Notes: generated by a model from the sequence alone, not told the origin. DNA of 64,000 nt from DASXVU01 sp963732855 (GCA_963732855.1 CAVTBB010000002.1:564917-628916), one strand, 5' to 3'; shown: positions 46,396 through 55,574, numbered from the stretch's first letter. Made by a program: numbers and translations.

Positions 46396-46809
46396 TTAAG
46401 CGATCTTCTTGCCAGCATTGTAATTGGCGCTCTGGTCCCAGACGCCCTGGGGCTCGAACGTCCATACAGCGCTTGCTGCCAGTCCAAGGGGCTTCAGGGC
46501 GGCATTGGTGCCGTCGAAGAGCGGGCCAGAGGTCAGGTTGTCCTTGACAGTGGCGGTGATCAGGTAGGCCTTCATTTCGGAGTTGACCAGTATTGCGATC
46601 AGCTTGTTAGTCTTCTTGGTGGCCTCGAGGTTCGCATTGGATGTCTTCATGAGAACGGCACCAACCGATATCAGGTTGGGGGCCGGTGCACCCATGCTTC
46701 CGACGCGAATCGAGTGGGGGGTTCCATCGGCGGCCACAGTGGTCAATACCTTGACCGACTGTGGATCGTTCAACAATGCGGCGACTTCTTCTGGAATATC
46801 AACTGTCAT
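46396..46809 (-). CDS. FMN-binding split-barrel protein
   Basis: 137 residues of the pyridoxamine-5'-phosphate-oxidase-like superfamily: the strands VKVLTTVAADGTPHSIRVGS, NLISVGAVLMKTSNANLEATKK and KAYLITATVKD follow the split-barrel order. Substrate unknown. It is one of three flavin-fold proteins in the window (others at 6666 and 50504) and the second near CODH/ACS genes. It is divergent from the gene at 46885 across a palindromic promoter. Confidence 0.8.
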   Translation of the reverse strand: MTVDIPEEVAALLNDPQSVKVLTTVAADGTPHSIRVGSMGAPAPNLISVGAVLMKTSNANLEATKKTNKLIAILVNSEMKAYLITATVKDNLTSGPLFDGTNAALKPLGLAASAVWTFEPQGVWDQSANYNAGKKIA

Positions 46810-46860
46810 TTCTTACACCTTGGAAGGAATAGAGGATACGAATAAATAAATATTATTATT

Positions 46861-46876
46861 TAATAGAATTCTATTA
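46861..46876. promoter_or_regulatory. 16-bp perfect palindrome in a divergent promoter
   Basis: TAATAGAATTCTATTA is a perfect inverted repeat between the starts at 46809 (left) and 46885 (right). Surrounding AT-rich sequence (AATAAATAAATATTATTATT, just left) gives TATA boxes. A winged-helix regulator is encoded 420 bases to the right. This is a likely operator for that protein. Confidence 0.5.
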
Positions 46877-46884
46877 CACTTGAA

Positions 46885-47272
46885 ATGAACGAGGAAGAGA
46901 TTCTTTCGGCGGCTTGAGGGACTGAGGGCGGAGATGGATGCCCTGGGCCAAGAGATTAGGAGATCCAGCCTTGAGAAGATGCGCTCCAACATGGACGGGT
47001 TGATCGTGGATGCCCTTTCGGAGAATGGGCGCGACAAGCTGGAGAGGGAAATTCTCAAGATGAGGGGTATGTCGTCCTGCAAGAACCGCGACCACTGCCT
47101 GGACACCGTTAGGAAAGTGGCAAGTGATGCAATGACCTCATACGTCGCCGGCGATGCCGAGGGCGCTTTGGCCATGATCTCGATGCTCGAGGGAAGCATC
47201 CAAGGAATCGCATCCCCTTGTGGCGATGAGGGGTGCTCCAAGGATTGCCAGAGGCTTATGGACGATGTCTGA
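46885..47272 (+). CDS. Cysteine-containing helical protein, start broken by a frameshift
   Basis: About 128 residues if a one-base shift near 46905 is ignored: the start MNEEEILS is in one frame and RRLEGLRAEMDALGQEI and the rest in another. The second half has five or six cysteines (SSCKNRDHC and CGDEGCSKDC), spaced as if to bind a metal or cluster. No family recognised. The downstream ATG at 46934 would give an intact 112-residue protein, so the gene may still work. It is followed 27 bases later by a winged-helix gene. Confidence 0.55.
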
Positions 47273-47299
47273 GAACGTATCGCCCTATCAGAAAATCTT

Positions 47300-47617
47300 A
47301 TGATGGCGGCCGATGACGGAAAACTCAAGCAGGGCAGGCAGAAGGTGAGCGCACAGGATATCTATCATATCCTGGACCCGCTATCGCATCCGATCCGGGT
47401 GCAGGTCATGATGGTCCTTTCCACAGGTGATCACGGCTTCACCGAGGTCGGAAAGAAGGTGAACCTCAGGACCGGCCATCTTCAATACCACATGAAATCC
47501 CTATTGGACGCTGGGTATGTGAGCCGAAAGGTAAGCCGCGGCCCGTTCTCGATGACCAAGCAGGGCTCGATAGCGCTGGAGTCAGCGATGGATATGGCAA
47601 GGCGCCTCAAAGCCTGA
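47300..47617 (+). CDS. ArsR-like winged-helix regulator
   Basis: 105 residues. A helix-turn-helix with wing is clear: IYHILDPLSHPIRVQVMMVLS, then FTEVGKKVNLRTGHLQYHMKSLLDAGYVS, the ArsR-type recognition helix, and the wing KVSRGPFSMTKQG. There are no cysteines, so if it senses a metal or redox signal the partner protein at 46885 may do so. The palindrome at 46861 is a plausible target. It is convergent with the amidohydrolase gene; the stops abut. Confidence 0.8.
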   Translation: MMAADDGKLKQGRQKVSAQDIYHILDPLSHPIRVQVMMVLSTGDHGFTEVGKKVNLRTGHLQYHMKSLLDAGYVSRKVSRGPFSMTKQGSIALESAMDMARRLKA

Positions 47618-48508
47618 TTAGGCCTTCATCATCCTGAGGAAGTTGCCGGACAATAATCTCTCCTTCGCCTCGTCCGTTCCCCACTTTCTCTCCTGAACGA
47701 ACTCGACCCAGTTGGACTGGCAGTAGGCCAGGTCGAACAGGGGCCAGTCCGAACCGAAGAAAACCCGACCCGGCATCCTCTCCGACGCTTCCTTGAGCCG
47801 GGCCTCAGCCATCTCCGGCTGCGATGGCAGCCATCCCTGTAGGGCCGAACAGTCCGCGTACACGTTCTCCTTCTCGGCCGCCAGTTGATAGAGCTCTTCC
47901 CGGTACTTACCACCCAGATGGGCGATGACCAGCTTCATGTTCTCGCGTTTGGTCACCACGTCATGGAACAGTTCCGGTCGGGATAGATCATCGTTCAAGG
48001 GCCCCCAGCTCGCGCCGGCATGGGTCACTAGTACAAGGCCCAGATCATCAATCAGGTCAAAGAACGGCATCATTTTTGGATCATTAGGGCTCCAGCCAGT
48101 GGAGGGATAGACCTTGACCCCTTTGGCATCGAATCCCTTGACGTACTTGTTCACCAGACGCAACGCTTCCGGACCCCTCTGGGGGTCCACACCGACGAAG
48201 GGGATGAGGCGGTCTCCGAAAGGACCGCAATACTCGAACACCCAATCGTTGTATTGCTCGATGCCTTCCCGCACAGGTCCGACCAGTCCAAAGTCCAAGG
48301 GCAGGATCACTGATTTGTCGATCTTTGCCAAGTCCATCGTTCTTACCGGTTCTCCTGGCTCCGTTTCCGATGTCAGCCAATCCTTTTCCCCCGGTTTGCC
48401 CCCGAAGAACATCTGGTCAAGGAGGATGAGCGGTTCCAGGTACGCTTCCAGCATGACATCTGGAAGCATGCTCCGTTTCCAGATGTGAACGTGGGTATCG
48501 ATTATCAT
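47618..48508 (-). CDS. Amidohydrolase_2 family metal-dependent hydrolase or decarboxylase
   Basis: 296 residues, a TIM barrel of the amidohydrolase superfamily. The first metal site is D-T-H-V-H-I (residues 4-8); later ligands are in LVTHAGASWG, VIAHLGGKY and the catalytic Asp in FFGSDWPLFD. Members of this branch hydrolyse or decarboxylate aromatic and other carboxylates. The start overlaps the stop of the RACo gene by four bases (ATGA), so the two are translationally coupled. That coupling suggests a substrate linked to corrinoid methyl transfer, which is inference. Confidence 0.8.
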   Translation of the reverse strand: MIIDTHVHIWKRSMLPDVMLEAYLEPLILLDQMFFGGKPGEKDWLTSETEPGEPVRTMDLAKIDKSVILPLDFGLVGPVREGIEQYNDWVFEYCGPFGDRLIPFVGVDPQRGPEALRLVNKYVKGFDAKGVKVYPSTGWSPNDPKMMPFFDLIDDLGLVLVTHAGASWGPLNDDLSRPELFHDVVTKRENMKLVIAHLGGKYREELYQLAAEKENVYADCSALQGWLPSQPEMAEARLKEASERMPGRVFFGSDWPLFDLAYCQSNWVEFVQERKWGTDEAKERLLSGNFLRMMKA

Positions 48509-50454
48509 TCTTTGTGCCCCCTGTCATGGTTTGTCCCCAACGAAGGAAATTGAGATAGGTCGGTGTGAGGCAGGAACGACGCCGACGTGAACCGATCAAA
48601 GAAGGACGCGTTGGTGGTCAGTTCCAGATAGGTCATTGATTTGTGCACATCAAGCGCCTCGTCACGCTTCTTCTGCGATAACAGTGCTTGCCTGGCACCT
48701 CCGAGCGAAGCGTTCCCGATGAAACTGAACCTTTCTTTCGGGATGTCTGGCAATAGGCCGATGGTGATGGCATTGTCCACGTCGATGTAGTTACCGAAAC
48801 CTCCTGCGACATACACCCGGTCCAGGTCTCCGAAGGTCATATCCACGCTCTTCAGGAGGACCTCGCACGCCGCGTAGACCGCCGCCTTGGTACGGATGAT
48901 GTTGGCAAGATCGTCATCGGTGATCACGATGTCCCTCTTTGGTATGGCCTTACCCTTGTAGTTGTTCATAGTTGGGGGGATCTTCAGCTTGGGCTGGCCG
49001 GTCTCGTCCGCCCAGGCGATCACGTACTCGCGGCCGTTCTCGGTCATCCTTACGCGGTCGCTCTTAACATCCTGGATCTTTCCCTTCTTATCCAGGATCC
49101 CGGTCTGGAACATGCAAGCTATCAGATCGATAAGACCCGACCCGCAGACGCCGGTCGGCTTCTGGCTGGAAATGGTGGAATAAATGACCTTGTAGGAATC
49201 GTCGATCGATATCCTCTCGATCGCCCCCGGCATCGCCCTCATTCCGCAGGCCACTTCGCCCCCTTCGAAGGCTGGCCCGGCAGAACAGGAGCACGAAGCC
49301 ATCCAATCCTTTCCGCCCAGCACGATCTCTCCATTCGTGCCCACATCGATCAGGAGCGAAGTGCCTTCATGGTCCCTCATGCCGCTTGAGATGACGTCCG
49401 CCACGATGTCCCCCCCCACATAGCTCGCCCGACCCGGGACGCAGTAGATCGGCGCCTCCGGATGTATCTCGATGCCGAGCTCCCTAGCCTTGACCGAGGG
49501 CGGGATGTTCGTGACCGAGATGTAAGGGGCGTACCGGATGGTCTTAGGGTGTATTCCCAGGAACAGGTGGATCATCGTCGTGTTGCCGCTGACGGCCATG
49601 GCGGTGATCTCCTCTTTGCACACCCGGGTGACGGCTGCCTTGCACTTGTCCGACATGTTGCATACCTGGGCTAGAAGATTGTTGATAGTATCTATGACGA
49701 GCAGATGGAGGCGGTCGAGCCCTCCGTCCTCGGCGAAAGCGATTCGCGCCAGGATGTCCTCGCCGCACATGATCTGTTTGTTATAGGCAGACGCCTGGGT
49801 GACCACATTGCCGGTTGAAAGATCCACCAGCGACAGGACCACTGTGGTCGTGCCTATGTCCAGAGCAATGCCGAAGTTTCGCGATGTGGTGTCCCATTCG
49901 TTCACCTCGATCACTGAGGGGTTGGCGGCGGAGCGGTCCAGCACGGGTGTGACCCTCCATGAGGTCCGTCTGAGCGTGCCTGGCAGCTCCCGCAACACGC
50001 TCAGCGGGAATGAAAGATTCCCAGCCTCCAGCTTTAGTGCGCATTCGAGGCGTTCCCTGTCTCCCACACTGTTGTCCAGCGAAGGATGTGTAAGCTCGAC
50101 GAATACCGCCGATGAGAGGGGCGATATCTCCGACACCTTGGAACCGAAATAGGTCTCCAGGATCTGCATCTCATTCAACCGGCTCTCCTCCGGAACATAG
50201 GCGATGGTATCGCCCAGCACCTTCGTCACACAGGCTAGGCGGTATCCCATGGCCCAATCCTCGGGTATGATAAGGTCGGTCTGCTTTGAGCCGAAAATAC
50301 CGCTGACGATCATCCGACAGCGTCCGCAGGTGCCTTTGCCGCCACAGGCGCTGTTGACCTCTACGCCAGCAAGGAACGCGGCCTCCAGGAGGGTTGAGCC
50401 TGGTTCGACCTCGACAGTGATACCCTTCGGATAGAATCTGACGGAAACGCTCAT
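48505..50454 (-). CDS. acsV: Reductive activator of corrinoid proteins (RACo/AcsV)
   Basis: 649 residues. The N-terminal [2Fe-2S] ferredoxin domain has C37, C43, C46 and C75 (CGGKGTCGRC ... ACVTK). A linker and middle domain follow, then the ASKHA ATPase-like DUF4445 domain: IALDIGTTTVVL, LLIDVGTNGEI and VYVAGGFGNYID. RACo proteins use ATP to push an electron onto Co(II) in corrinoid iron-sulfur proteins that have become inactive. The substrate here is most likely AcsCD. It is the middle gene of a three-gene operon: flavoprotein, RACo, amidohydrolase. Confidence 0.93.
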   Translation of the reverse strand: MSVSVRFYPKGITVEVEPGSTLLEAAFLAGVEVNSACGGKGTCGRCRMIVSGIFGSKQTDLIIPEDWAMGYRLACVTKVLGDTIAYVPEESRLNEMQILETYFGSKVSEISPLSSAVFVELTHPSLDNSVGDRERLECALKLEAGNLSFPLSVLRELPGTLRRTSWRVTPVLDRSAANPSVIEVNEWDTTSRNFGIALDIGTTTVVLSLVDLSTGNVVTQASAYNKQIMCGEDILARIAFAEDGGLDRLHLLVIDTINNLLAQVCNMSDKCKAAVTRVCKEEITAMAVSGNTTMIHLFLGIHPKTIRYAPYISVTNIPPSVKARELGIEIHPEAPIYCVPGRASYVGGDIVADVISSGMRDHEGTSLLIDVGTNGEIVLGGKDWMASCSCSAGPAFEGGEVACGMRAMPGAIERISIDDSYKVIYSTISSQKPTGVCGSGLIDLIACMFQTGILDKKGKIQDVKSDRVRMTENGREYVIAWADETGQPKLKIPPTMNNYKGKAIPKRDIVITDDDLANIIRTKAAVYAACEVLLKSVDMTFGDLDRVYVAGGFGNYIDVDNAITIGLLPDIPKERFSFIGNASLGGARQALLSQKKRDEALDVHKSMTYLELTTNASFFDRFTSASFLPHTDLSQFPSLGTNHDRGHKE

Positions 50455-50503
50455 CGCTATTCGAATCCGTTACCTGTTATATAATCCCCGGCAATAGATC
50501 CAC

Positions 50504-51130
50504 TCAACCTTCTGGATTGTAGAATGTCCCCTGGGATGGAGAACACTCCTTCATTCTCTTGGTCCGGAACTCGCTTCCGGTCCGATACGCTTCACCCAGG
50601 TTCATCCCGATGGCGTAGTACGAATGATCGGACGGCGAATACCAGAATGGCAGTATCTTAGAGACATCCGGTATCCCTTCCTCGTCCAGGCAATCCTCGT
50701 CGACCTTTACGTCCTTGATCTCGCCGACGAACTGGGTATGCGATCCTAGGTCTGTGACGTGGGTCACGCGGCATTCCAGGACCAGCGGGAATTCGCCTAC
50801 ATAAGGTGCGTCCACGGTCTTGCTGGATACGGGCTTGAGCCCAGAGTTCTCGAACTTGTCCTCGTTCTTGCCCGAGACGATTCCGAAATAGTCGGACTCC
50901 TTGACGAACTTCTCCGATGGAATGCTTATCGTGAAAGCCTTCCGGTCCATGAGATTGTCATACGTGTAACGGACCTTCCTCACAGATATGGACACGCTCG
51001 GAGGCTCGGACGAGCATATGCCGCCCCATGCCAATGCCATAGCGTTCGGCTTGTCATTCCTGTCGTACGTGCCGATTATAAAGACCGGAGTAGGATATAC
51101 CAGGGTTGTGGGGCCAATTGATTTCTTCAT
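50504..51130 (-). CDS. Flavin reductase-like FMN-binding protein
   Basis: 208 residues of the flavin-reductase-like split-barrel family. Recognised by IIGTYDRNDKPNAMALAWGGICSSEPPSVSIS, the FTISIPSEKFVKESDYFG helix and HVTDLGSHTQFVGEIKDV. Archaeal relatives bind FMN and act as electron carriers or oxygen-stress proteins. The start at 51130 is chosen because GGTGA lies at the right distance; a second ATG two codons upstream is too close to it. It lies 49 bases before the RACo gene and could supply electrons for corrinoid reactivation (inference). Confidence 0.85.
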   Translation of the reverse strand: MKKSIGPTTLVYPTPVFIIGTYDRNDKPNAMALAWGGICSSEPPSVSISVRKVRYTYDNLMDRKAFTISIPSEKFVKESDYFGIVSGKNEDKFENSGLKPVSSKTVDAPYVGEFPLVLECRVTHVTDLGSHTQFVGEIKDVKVDEDCLDEEGIPDVSKILPFWYSPSDHSYYAIGMNLGEAYRTGSEFRTKRMKECSPSQGTFYNPEG

Positions 51131-51272
51131 GGGCATTCACCAATGTTACGACGTACCTTCAGGTGTAATTACTTTTCACTGCCATTAAACGATAATTTGG
51201 CGGAAAGGAAGAAACGCAAAGGTCCTGACAACAATTGAACAGATTATGAACCCCGTTCCCGATCTCCAGCAA

Positions 51273-51677
51273 TCAAGGAGCACGAGTGCGCTTCACCCTG
51301 ATGGTCACTTTTGCCTTGGGAGTGCCGCGGGGTAACACAGCAACCATCTGGACATCCTCAAGTTCATCAGTTTTGTATTCCTGGACCCATTTTTTGGCTT
51401 GCTCGTGGAGGACGACCATTCCCTCGTCCTTCCAGTCATCCGCATCAAAGCCTATCGATCTTTCAGGGAAAGGGAATGACCGACGGACACTGTCGTTCAA
51501 TTTCCTGCGGTTGGTGACGGTCCTGATGGACAGGTCCACGGGAACATCGGATTCGAATATTGCCATGATCCTGACCCCTTCCGAAACGTCTTCGATGATG
51601 ATCATTGCCTCGTTATCGCTCTGGTCTAGGTCTTTGGTCAATTCCCTGGCATTGAAATATTCCGTCACATTTTCCAT
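51273..51677 (-). CDS. Small soluble protein, unknown
   Basis: 134 residues, charged, with no cysteine, signal or membrane helix. Alternating strands (EAMIIIEDVSEGVRIMAIFESD, KAKVTIRVKRT) and one helix (LHEQAKKWVQEYK) suggest a compact alpha-beta fold. No family recognised. It is divergent from the CDF transporter gene; a TATA-like TATAAAAATA (51707-51716) lies between them. Confidence 0.55.
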   Translation of the reverse strand: MENVTEYFNARELTKDLDQSDNEAMIIIEDVSEGVRIMAIFESDVPVDLSIRTVTNRRKLNDSVRRSFPFPERSIGFDADDWKDEGMVVLHEQAKKWVQEYKTDELEDVQMVAVLPRGTPKAKVTIRVKRTRAP

Positions 51678-51830
51678 GGCCTTTCCCCATTTTCAATGGA
51701 TTTGCTCTATAAAAATACTTTATTAGAAGAATGTCAACCGTCGATATTACTGTCAAAGTTCGGGATCCCTGTCTTGAGCGCTGTCCGAAATGATGAGTAT
51801 GAAATAGAAGGAATTGTCATCAGGAAAACA

Positions 51831-52835
51831 ATGGCAGAGGAGCAGGAGCATGACCATGAGGGAGAGCAAGCTCATGGACATGATCATGTCCATGCCCATT
51901 TCGAGCCAGGAAAGAGCCTCTCGAAACCGTTACTGATAGTCCTGATCATAACTGCCACATTTGCGCTGGTGGAACTGATCGGCGGCCTCATCTCCAACTC
52001 GCTGGCGTTGTTGTCCGATGCGGGCCACATGTTCACCGACATTCTCGCTTTAACGCTCAGCCTGGCCGCTGCGATAATTTCTCAAAGGGAGGCTACCGCA
52101 AAGCAGACATTCGGTTACCTCCGTGTTGAGATCCTAGTTGCCCTGGCGAACGGAGTAGCCCTTATCGTCGTTTCGGTGTTCATTATGTACGAGGCCGTCC
52201 TACGGCTTCAAAGCCCGCCCGAGATCAACTCACAACTTATGCTGGTGGTAGCTATAGCTGGCCTGGCAGCCAATGTGTCTGGCGTGCTTGTATTGCGGGA
52301 AAGATCTAAGGAGAACCTCAATGTCAGGGGGGCGTTCCTGCATATGATGGGGGATATGTTGTCCTCCGTCGGGGTCATCGTCGCGGCATTGCTCATCTAT
52401 ATGTTCAATTGGGCTATCGCAGACCCAATAATCAGCATCGCAATCTCGCTGATCATTCTCTATGGGGCGGCAAGGCTTTCCCTGCAGTCCGCCTACATTC
52501 TGCTTGAATTCACCCCTTCACACATCGACCTGGCCGAGGTTCGTACCACACTCTTGAGGGTTCCCGGTGTGGAAGATGTCCACGACATCCACGCCTGGAC
52601 CATCTCATCCGGAATCTATGCTTTGAGCGCACACCTGAAGGTCAGTGACCAGCCGGTCTCGGCCTGCTCCTGCATCGTGAAGGCATGTGAAAATATCCTG
52701 GAGACCAAGTACCAGATCAAACACTCGACGCTGCAACTGGAATATGCAGAGTGTGACATGGAGGTCTGTTACTTCAAGGGGTTCATGAAAAAAGGGAATG
52801 AAGAAAAGGTACCAGAAAATAAATTAGATGAATGA
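51831..52835 (+). CDS. Cation diffusion facilitator (zinc/cadmium/cobalt efflux)
   Basis: About 334 residues. It opens with a His-rich cytoplasmic tail (EHDHEGEQAHGHDHVHAH). Six helices follow; the metal site is H-x-x-x-D in SDAGHMFTDILA (helix two) and again in LHMMGDMLSS (helix five). The C-terminal ferredoxin-like domain (VEDVHDIHAWTI) ends in a Cys-rich tail (CECDMEVCYF-like spacing), which is unusual and may bind metal. It exports divalent metal ions against protons; nickel or cobalt would interest this organism, but zinc is the family default. The ATG at 51831, after AGG, is chosen over an open frame 45 codons longer. Confidence 0.9.
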   Translation: MAEEQEHDHEGEQAHGHDHVHAHFEPGKSLSKPLLIVLIITATFALVELIGGLISNSLALLSDAGHMFTDILALTLSLAAAIISQREATAKQTFGYLRVEILVALANGVALIVVSVFIMYEAVLRLQSPPEINSQLMLVVAIAGLAANVSGVLVLRERSKENLNVRGAFLHMMGDMLSSVGVIVAALLIYMFNWAIADPIISIAISLIILYGAARLSLQSAYILLEFTPSHIDLAEVRTTLLRVPGVEDVHDIHAWTISSGIYALSAHLKVSDQPVSACSCIVKACENILETKYQIKHSTLQLEYAECDMEVCYFKGFMKKGNEEKVPENKLDE

Positions 52836-53293
52836 ATCACAATGATCGCGCCAATCATCCTTCTTGAAACGGTCATGACTTTTTATTGCAGACATCCCCT
52901 TAATGCTGTCCATAGCGTACAACCGAATCTTGTACACCTCAATGCATAAAGATGGTCAGCATAGAGCACGATTTCATATTTACGTGGGTCAGAGACCTAG
53001 GAAAAGCTACACGTTACCTTATCAGGCATCTGATCTCTGGCCCACGGAGATTCTGAGGTTCTTGGCACTTTAACCGAGGAAGCAAGGAGAGTATCGCGCG
53101 ACCGATACTCCAGCATGTCGGGGGACACGCATTCCCACGGTAAGGTGAGCCGACCCCATTGTCTCTTGATACAATATCAGCATGCTAGCGTTTGTATGTG
53201 TCTGCCATGCCGCAACGTACTTCGAGGTTCTATCCGCTGGATGAGCGCCACTAGAGTCACAATATGGCACTACCAGTAGAGGATTTGCCTCGA
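52836..53293. other. Intergenic stretch, no gene seen
   Basis: About 460 bases between the CDF gene and purH, whose stops face each other. The T5 run near 52880 may end the CDF transcript. No gene, tRNA or repeat was seen. Confidence 0.45.
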
Positions 53294-54847
53294 TCAGTGC
53301 CGGAAAACCCTCACGCCGGTGAACACCATGGCCATGTTATGCTCGTCTGCCGCCTTTATGACCTCTTCGTCCCTGATAGAGCCGCCCGGCTGTATGATCG
53401 CCGTAACCCCATTATTGGCGGCCTCATCGATGCCGTCCCTGAAGGGGAAGAACGCATCCGATGCCATGACCGCACCTTTGGCCTTGTCCCCGGCCTTATG
53501 GCAGGCGATCATGGAGCTATCGACACGGGACATCTGTCCGGCGCCGATCCCCACGACCCGCTCACCCTTGGCCAGAATGATCGCGTTCGACCAGACGTGC
53601 TTGACCACCTTCCATGCAAAAAGCATGGAGTCGATCTCTGCTTCCGTCGGTGCCCTCTTGGTCATGACCTTCAACGTTTCCGGCCCCACCTTGACATAGT
53701 CATTGGTCTGCACCAGGATGCCGCCCTTGACGCGCTTCATCTTGTTCTCTGGCTTCGCGTCTAGGCCGATCGGTCCGTTCGTCCTGAGCAGGCGGATGTT
53801 CTTTTTCTTCTGCAGCAGTTCTTGCGCTGCTGGCTCATAGCTAGGGGCGATGACGCAATCCACAAAGTGCGATGAAATCATCTCCGCTGTCTTGAGGTCA
53901 ACACCACGGTTCAGGCCGATGACGCAGCCGAATGCCGCCAGCGGATCGACGTTGTAGGCGATTTCAAAGGCTTCCGAAATGCTGTCCGAGGATGCGATAC
54001 CACAGGGATTGGTATGCTTGATCACGACCACCGTGGGTCGTTCGAACTCACGAAGCAGTTCTAGCGCCGACTCCAGGTCCAGGATGTTATTGTAGGAAAG
54101 TTCCTTCCCGTGCAGCTTCTCACTTCCGGGCACGGACACTCCAGTACTGAACGGATCCACATAGAACGCCGCGGTCTGCTCCGGATTCTCCCCATATCGA
54201 AGGTCCATGGACTTCTCGAAACCGATGTTGAGCGTGGAGGGAAACTTTTCCGAATGGAACACCCCGCCTAGGTACTGGGAGATCATGGAATCGTAGGTCG
54301 CTGTCGTCCTGAAGGCTTCTAGCATTAGCGTTTTAAGGGTTCCCTCATCGAGTTGATTGCCATTCGCTTTCATCTCGGCCAGGATACTGCCGTATCGGGA
54401 TGGGTTGGTCACCACCGCCACTGACTCATAGTTTTTGGCCGCTGCCCGGATCATGCTCGGACCGCCGATATCGATGTTTTCGATGATCTCATCCAGCGAA
54501 GTCCCCGGTTTGAGGGCGGTCTGTTTAAATGGATATAGGTTTACGACCACCATATCGATCTTGTCGATCCCCACCTTCTTGATCTGATCCATGTGTTCCG
54601 GCAGATCGCGCCGGGCCAAAAGACCGGCGAAGACCTTCGGGTGCAGAGTCTTGACACGGCCATCCAGCATCTCCGGGAATCCGGTGACGTCTGCGACCGA
54701 TCGGGACTTGATCCCGTTCTTTTCAAGAAGGGACGCGGTGCCTCCCGTGCTGATGATTTCCACCCCGCGATCGACAAGTTCCTTGGAGAAATCGACTATG
54801 CCCTCTTTATCTGAAACACTGATGATGGCGCGCTCAACCTTGACCAT
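53294..54847 (-). CDS. purH: Bifunctional AICAR transformylase / IMP cyclohydrolase
   Basis: 517 residues, full-length PurH. The N-terminal MGS-like IMP cyclohydrolase domain starts AIISVSDKEGIVDFSKEL and has GGTASLL and the KTLHPK turn. The AICAR transformylase domain holds LRYGENPEQTAAFY and the catalytic IKHTNPCG. It catalyses the last two steps of purine synthesis using 10-formyl-tetrahydrofolate. Many archaea use unrelated PurP and PurO instead, so this bacterial-type enzyme implies folate C1 carriers, which agrees with the bacterial-type AcsE. Confidence 0.95.
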   Translation of the reverse strand: MVKVERAIISVSDKEGIVDFSKELVDRGVEIISTGGTASLLEKNGIKSRSVADVTGFPEMLDGRVKTLHPKVFAGLLARRDLPEHMDQIKKVGIDKIDMVVVNLYPFKQTALKPGTSLDEIIENIDIGGPSMIRAAAKNYESVAVVTNPSRYGSILAEMKANGNQLDEGTLKTLMLEAFRTTATYDSMISQYLGGVFHSEKFPSTLNIGFEKSMDLRYGENPEQTAAFYVDPFSTGVSVPGSEKLHGKELSYNNILDLESALELLREFERPTVVVIKHTNPCGIASSDSISEAFEIAYNVDPLAAFGCVIGLNRGVDLKTAEMISSHFVDCVIAPSYEPAAQELLQKKKNIRLLRTNGPIGLDAKPENKMKRVKGGILVQTNDYVKVGPETLKVMTKRAPTEAEIDSMLFAWKVVKHVWSNAIILAKGERVVGIGAGQMSRVDSSMIACHKAGDKAKGAVMASDAFFPFRDGIDEAANNGVTAIIQPGGSIRDEEVIKAADEHNMAMVFTGVRVFRH

Positions 54848-55026
54848 TTAATTGACCTCGATTCGATACGAGGCATACTCAAGAATTAGGGTATGCCACC
54901 TGTATATTGAATCCGACCTGATAAACCTAACTGGTAAGGGGATCAGACCGAGAACCGTGGCAAATTGAGTTATTAGCTCTTCGTGGCTTGAACAAAATCT
55001 CTTTCAGAATCGCATCACGACGAGGC

Positions 55027-55574
55027 ATGATGAACAAGGAATCCCTGGTCTATGACACCTGCGCACAGTTCGAAGTGGTCCTCGCGGTGCTGTTCCTGAG
55101 GGACAAGGGAACATGACGAGGTATGGACTGGAAATGAGGGACTTCATCTCCATGGAAGGATTCGGGTCACCTCCCATCACATATTGGAAGATTTGCAGCC
55201 AGAGGACCTGACATGTTCATCGCCCCGGAGGGAAGCCATATGTCATCGCGGGGAACGCCATCCCCGGACGCAAATTGGGTGACCTGAATACCTAAGGCAA
55301 ACTGCTGGCAGCGACATGTGGGGGTCAGTAGACCTAGCAGGGCCGGAGTCCTTTTGGCAAGCGGTTCGCGAACTCGGTCTGTGAGGAATGGAAGGGATCT
55401 TTCGAGAAGGGGACCTATGTCGATTAATACCGGGTCGAGTAAGGAAAATGATCACCGCCTGACCTAACGCCTTGGAGGAATTTGCCCTGACCTTGGGTCG
55501 GAGGATGAGGGGTCTTGAAGGATGATCAAGAGGAAGCCTCCACGGTGCGGTGATCGAGAGGTCATCGTGACTAA
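55027..55574 (+). pseudogene. Decayed DJ-1/PfpI family protein
   Basis: Stitching frames together recovers a protein of about 175 residues: MNKESLVYDTCAQFEVVLAV, then YGLEMRDFISMEGF (55122-55163), HILEDLQPEDL, PGGKPYVIAGNAIPGRK (from 55224), and GKLLAATCGG (from 55296), which is the nucleophile elbow with its Cys. EEWKGSFEKGTYVD and a closing TLGRRMR follow. At least four frame changes and several in-frame stops (for example TAA at 55293) interrupt it, so it is not functional. Family members are glyoxalases, chaperones or peptidases. It lies just upstream of acsE. Confidence 0.75.
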
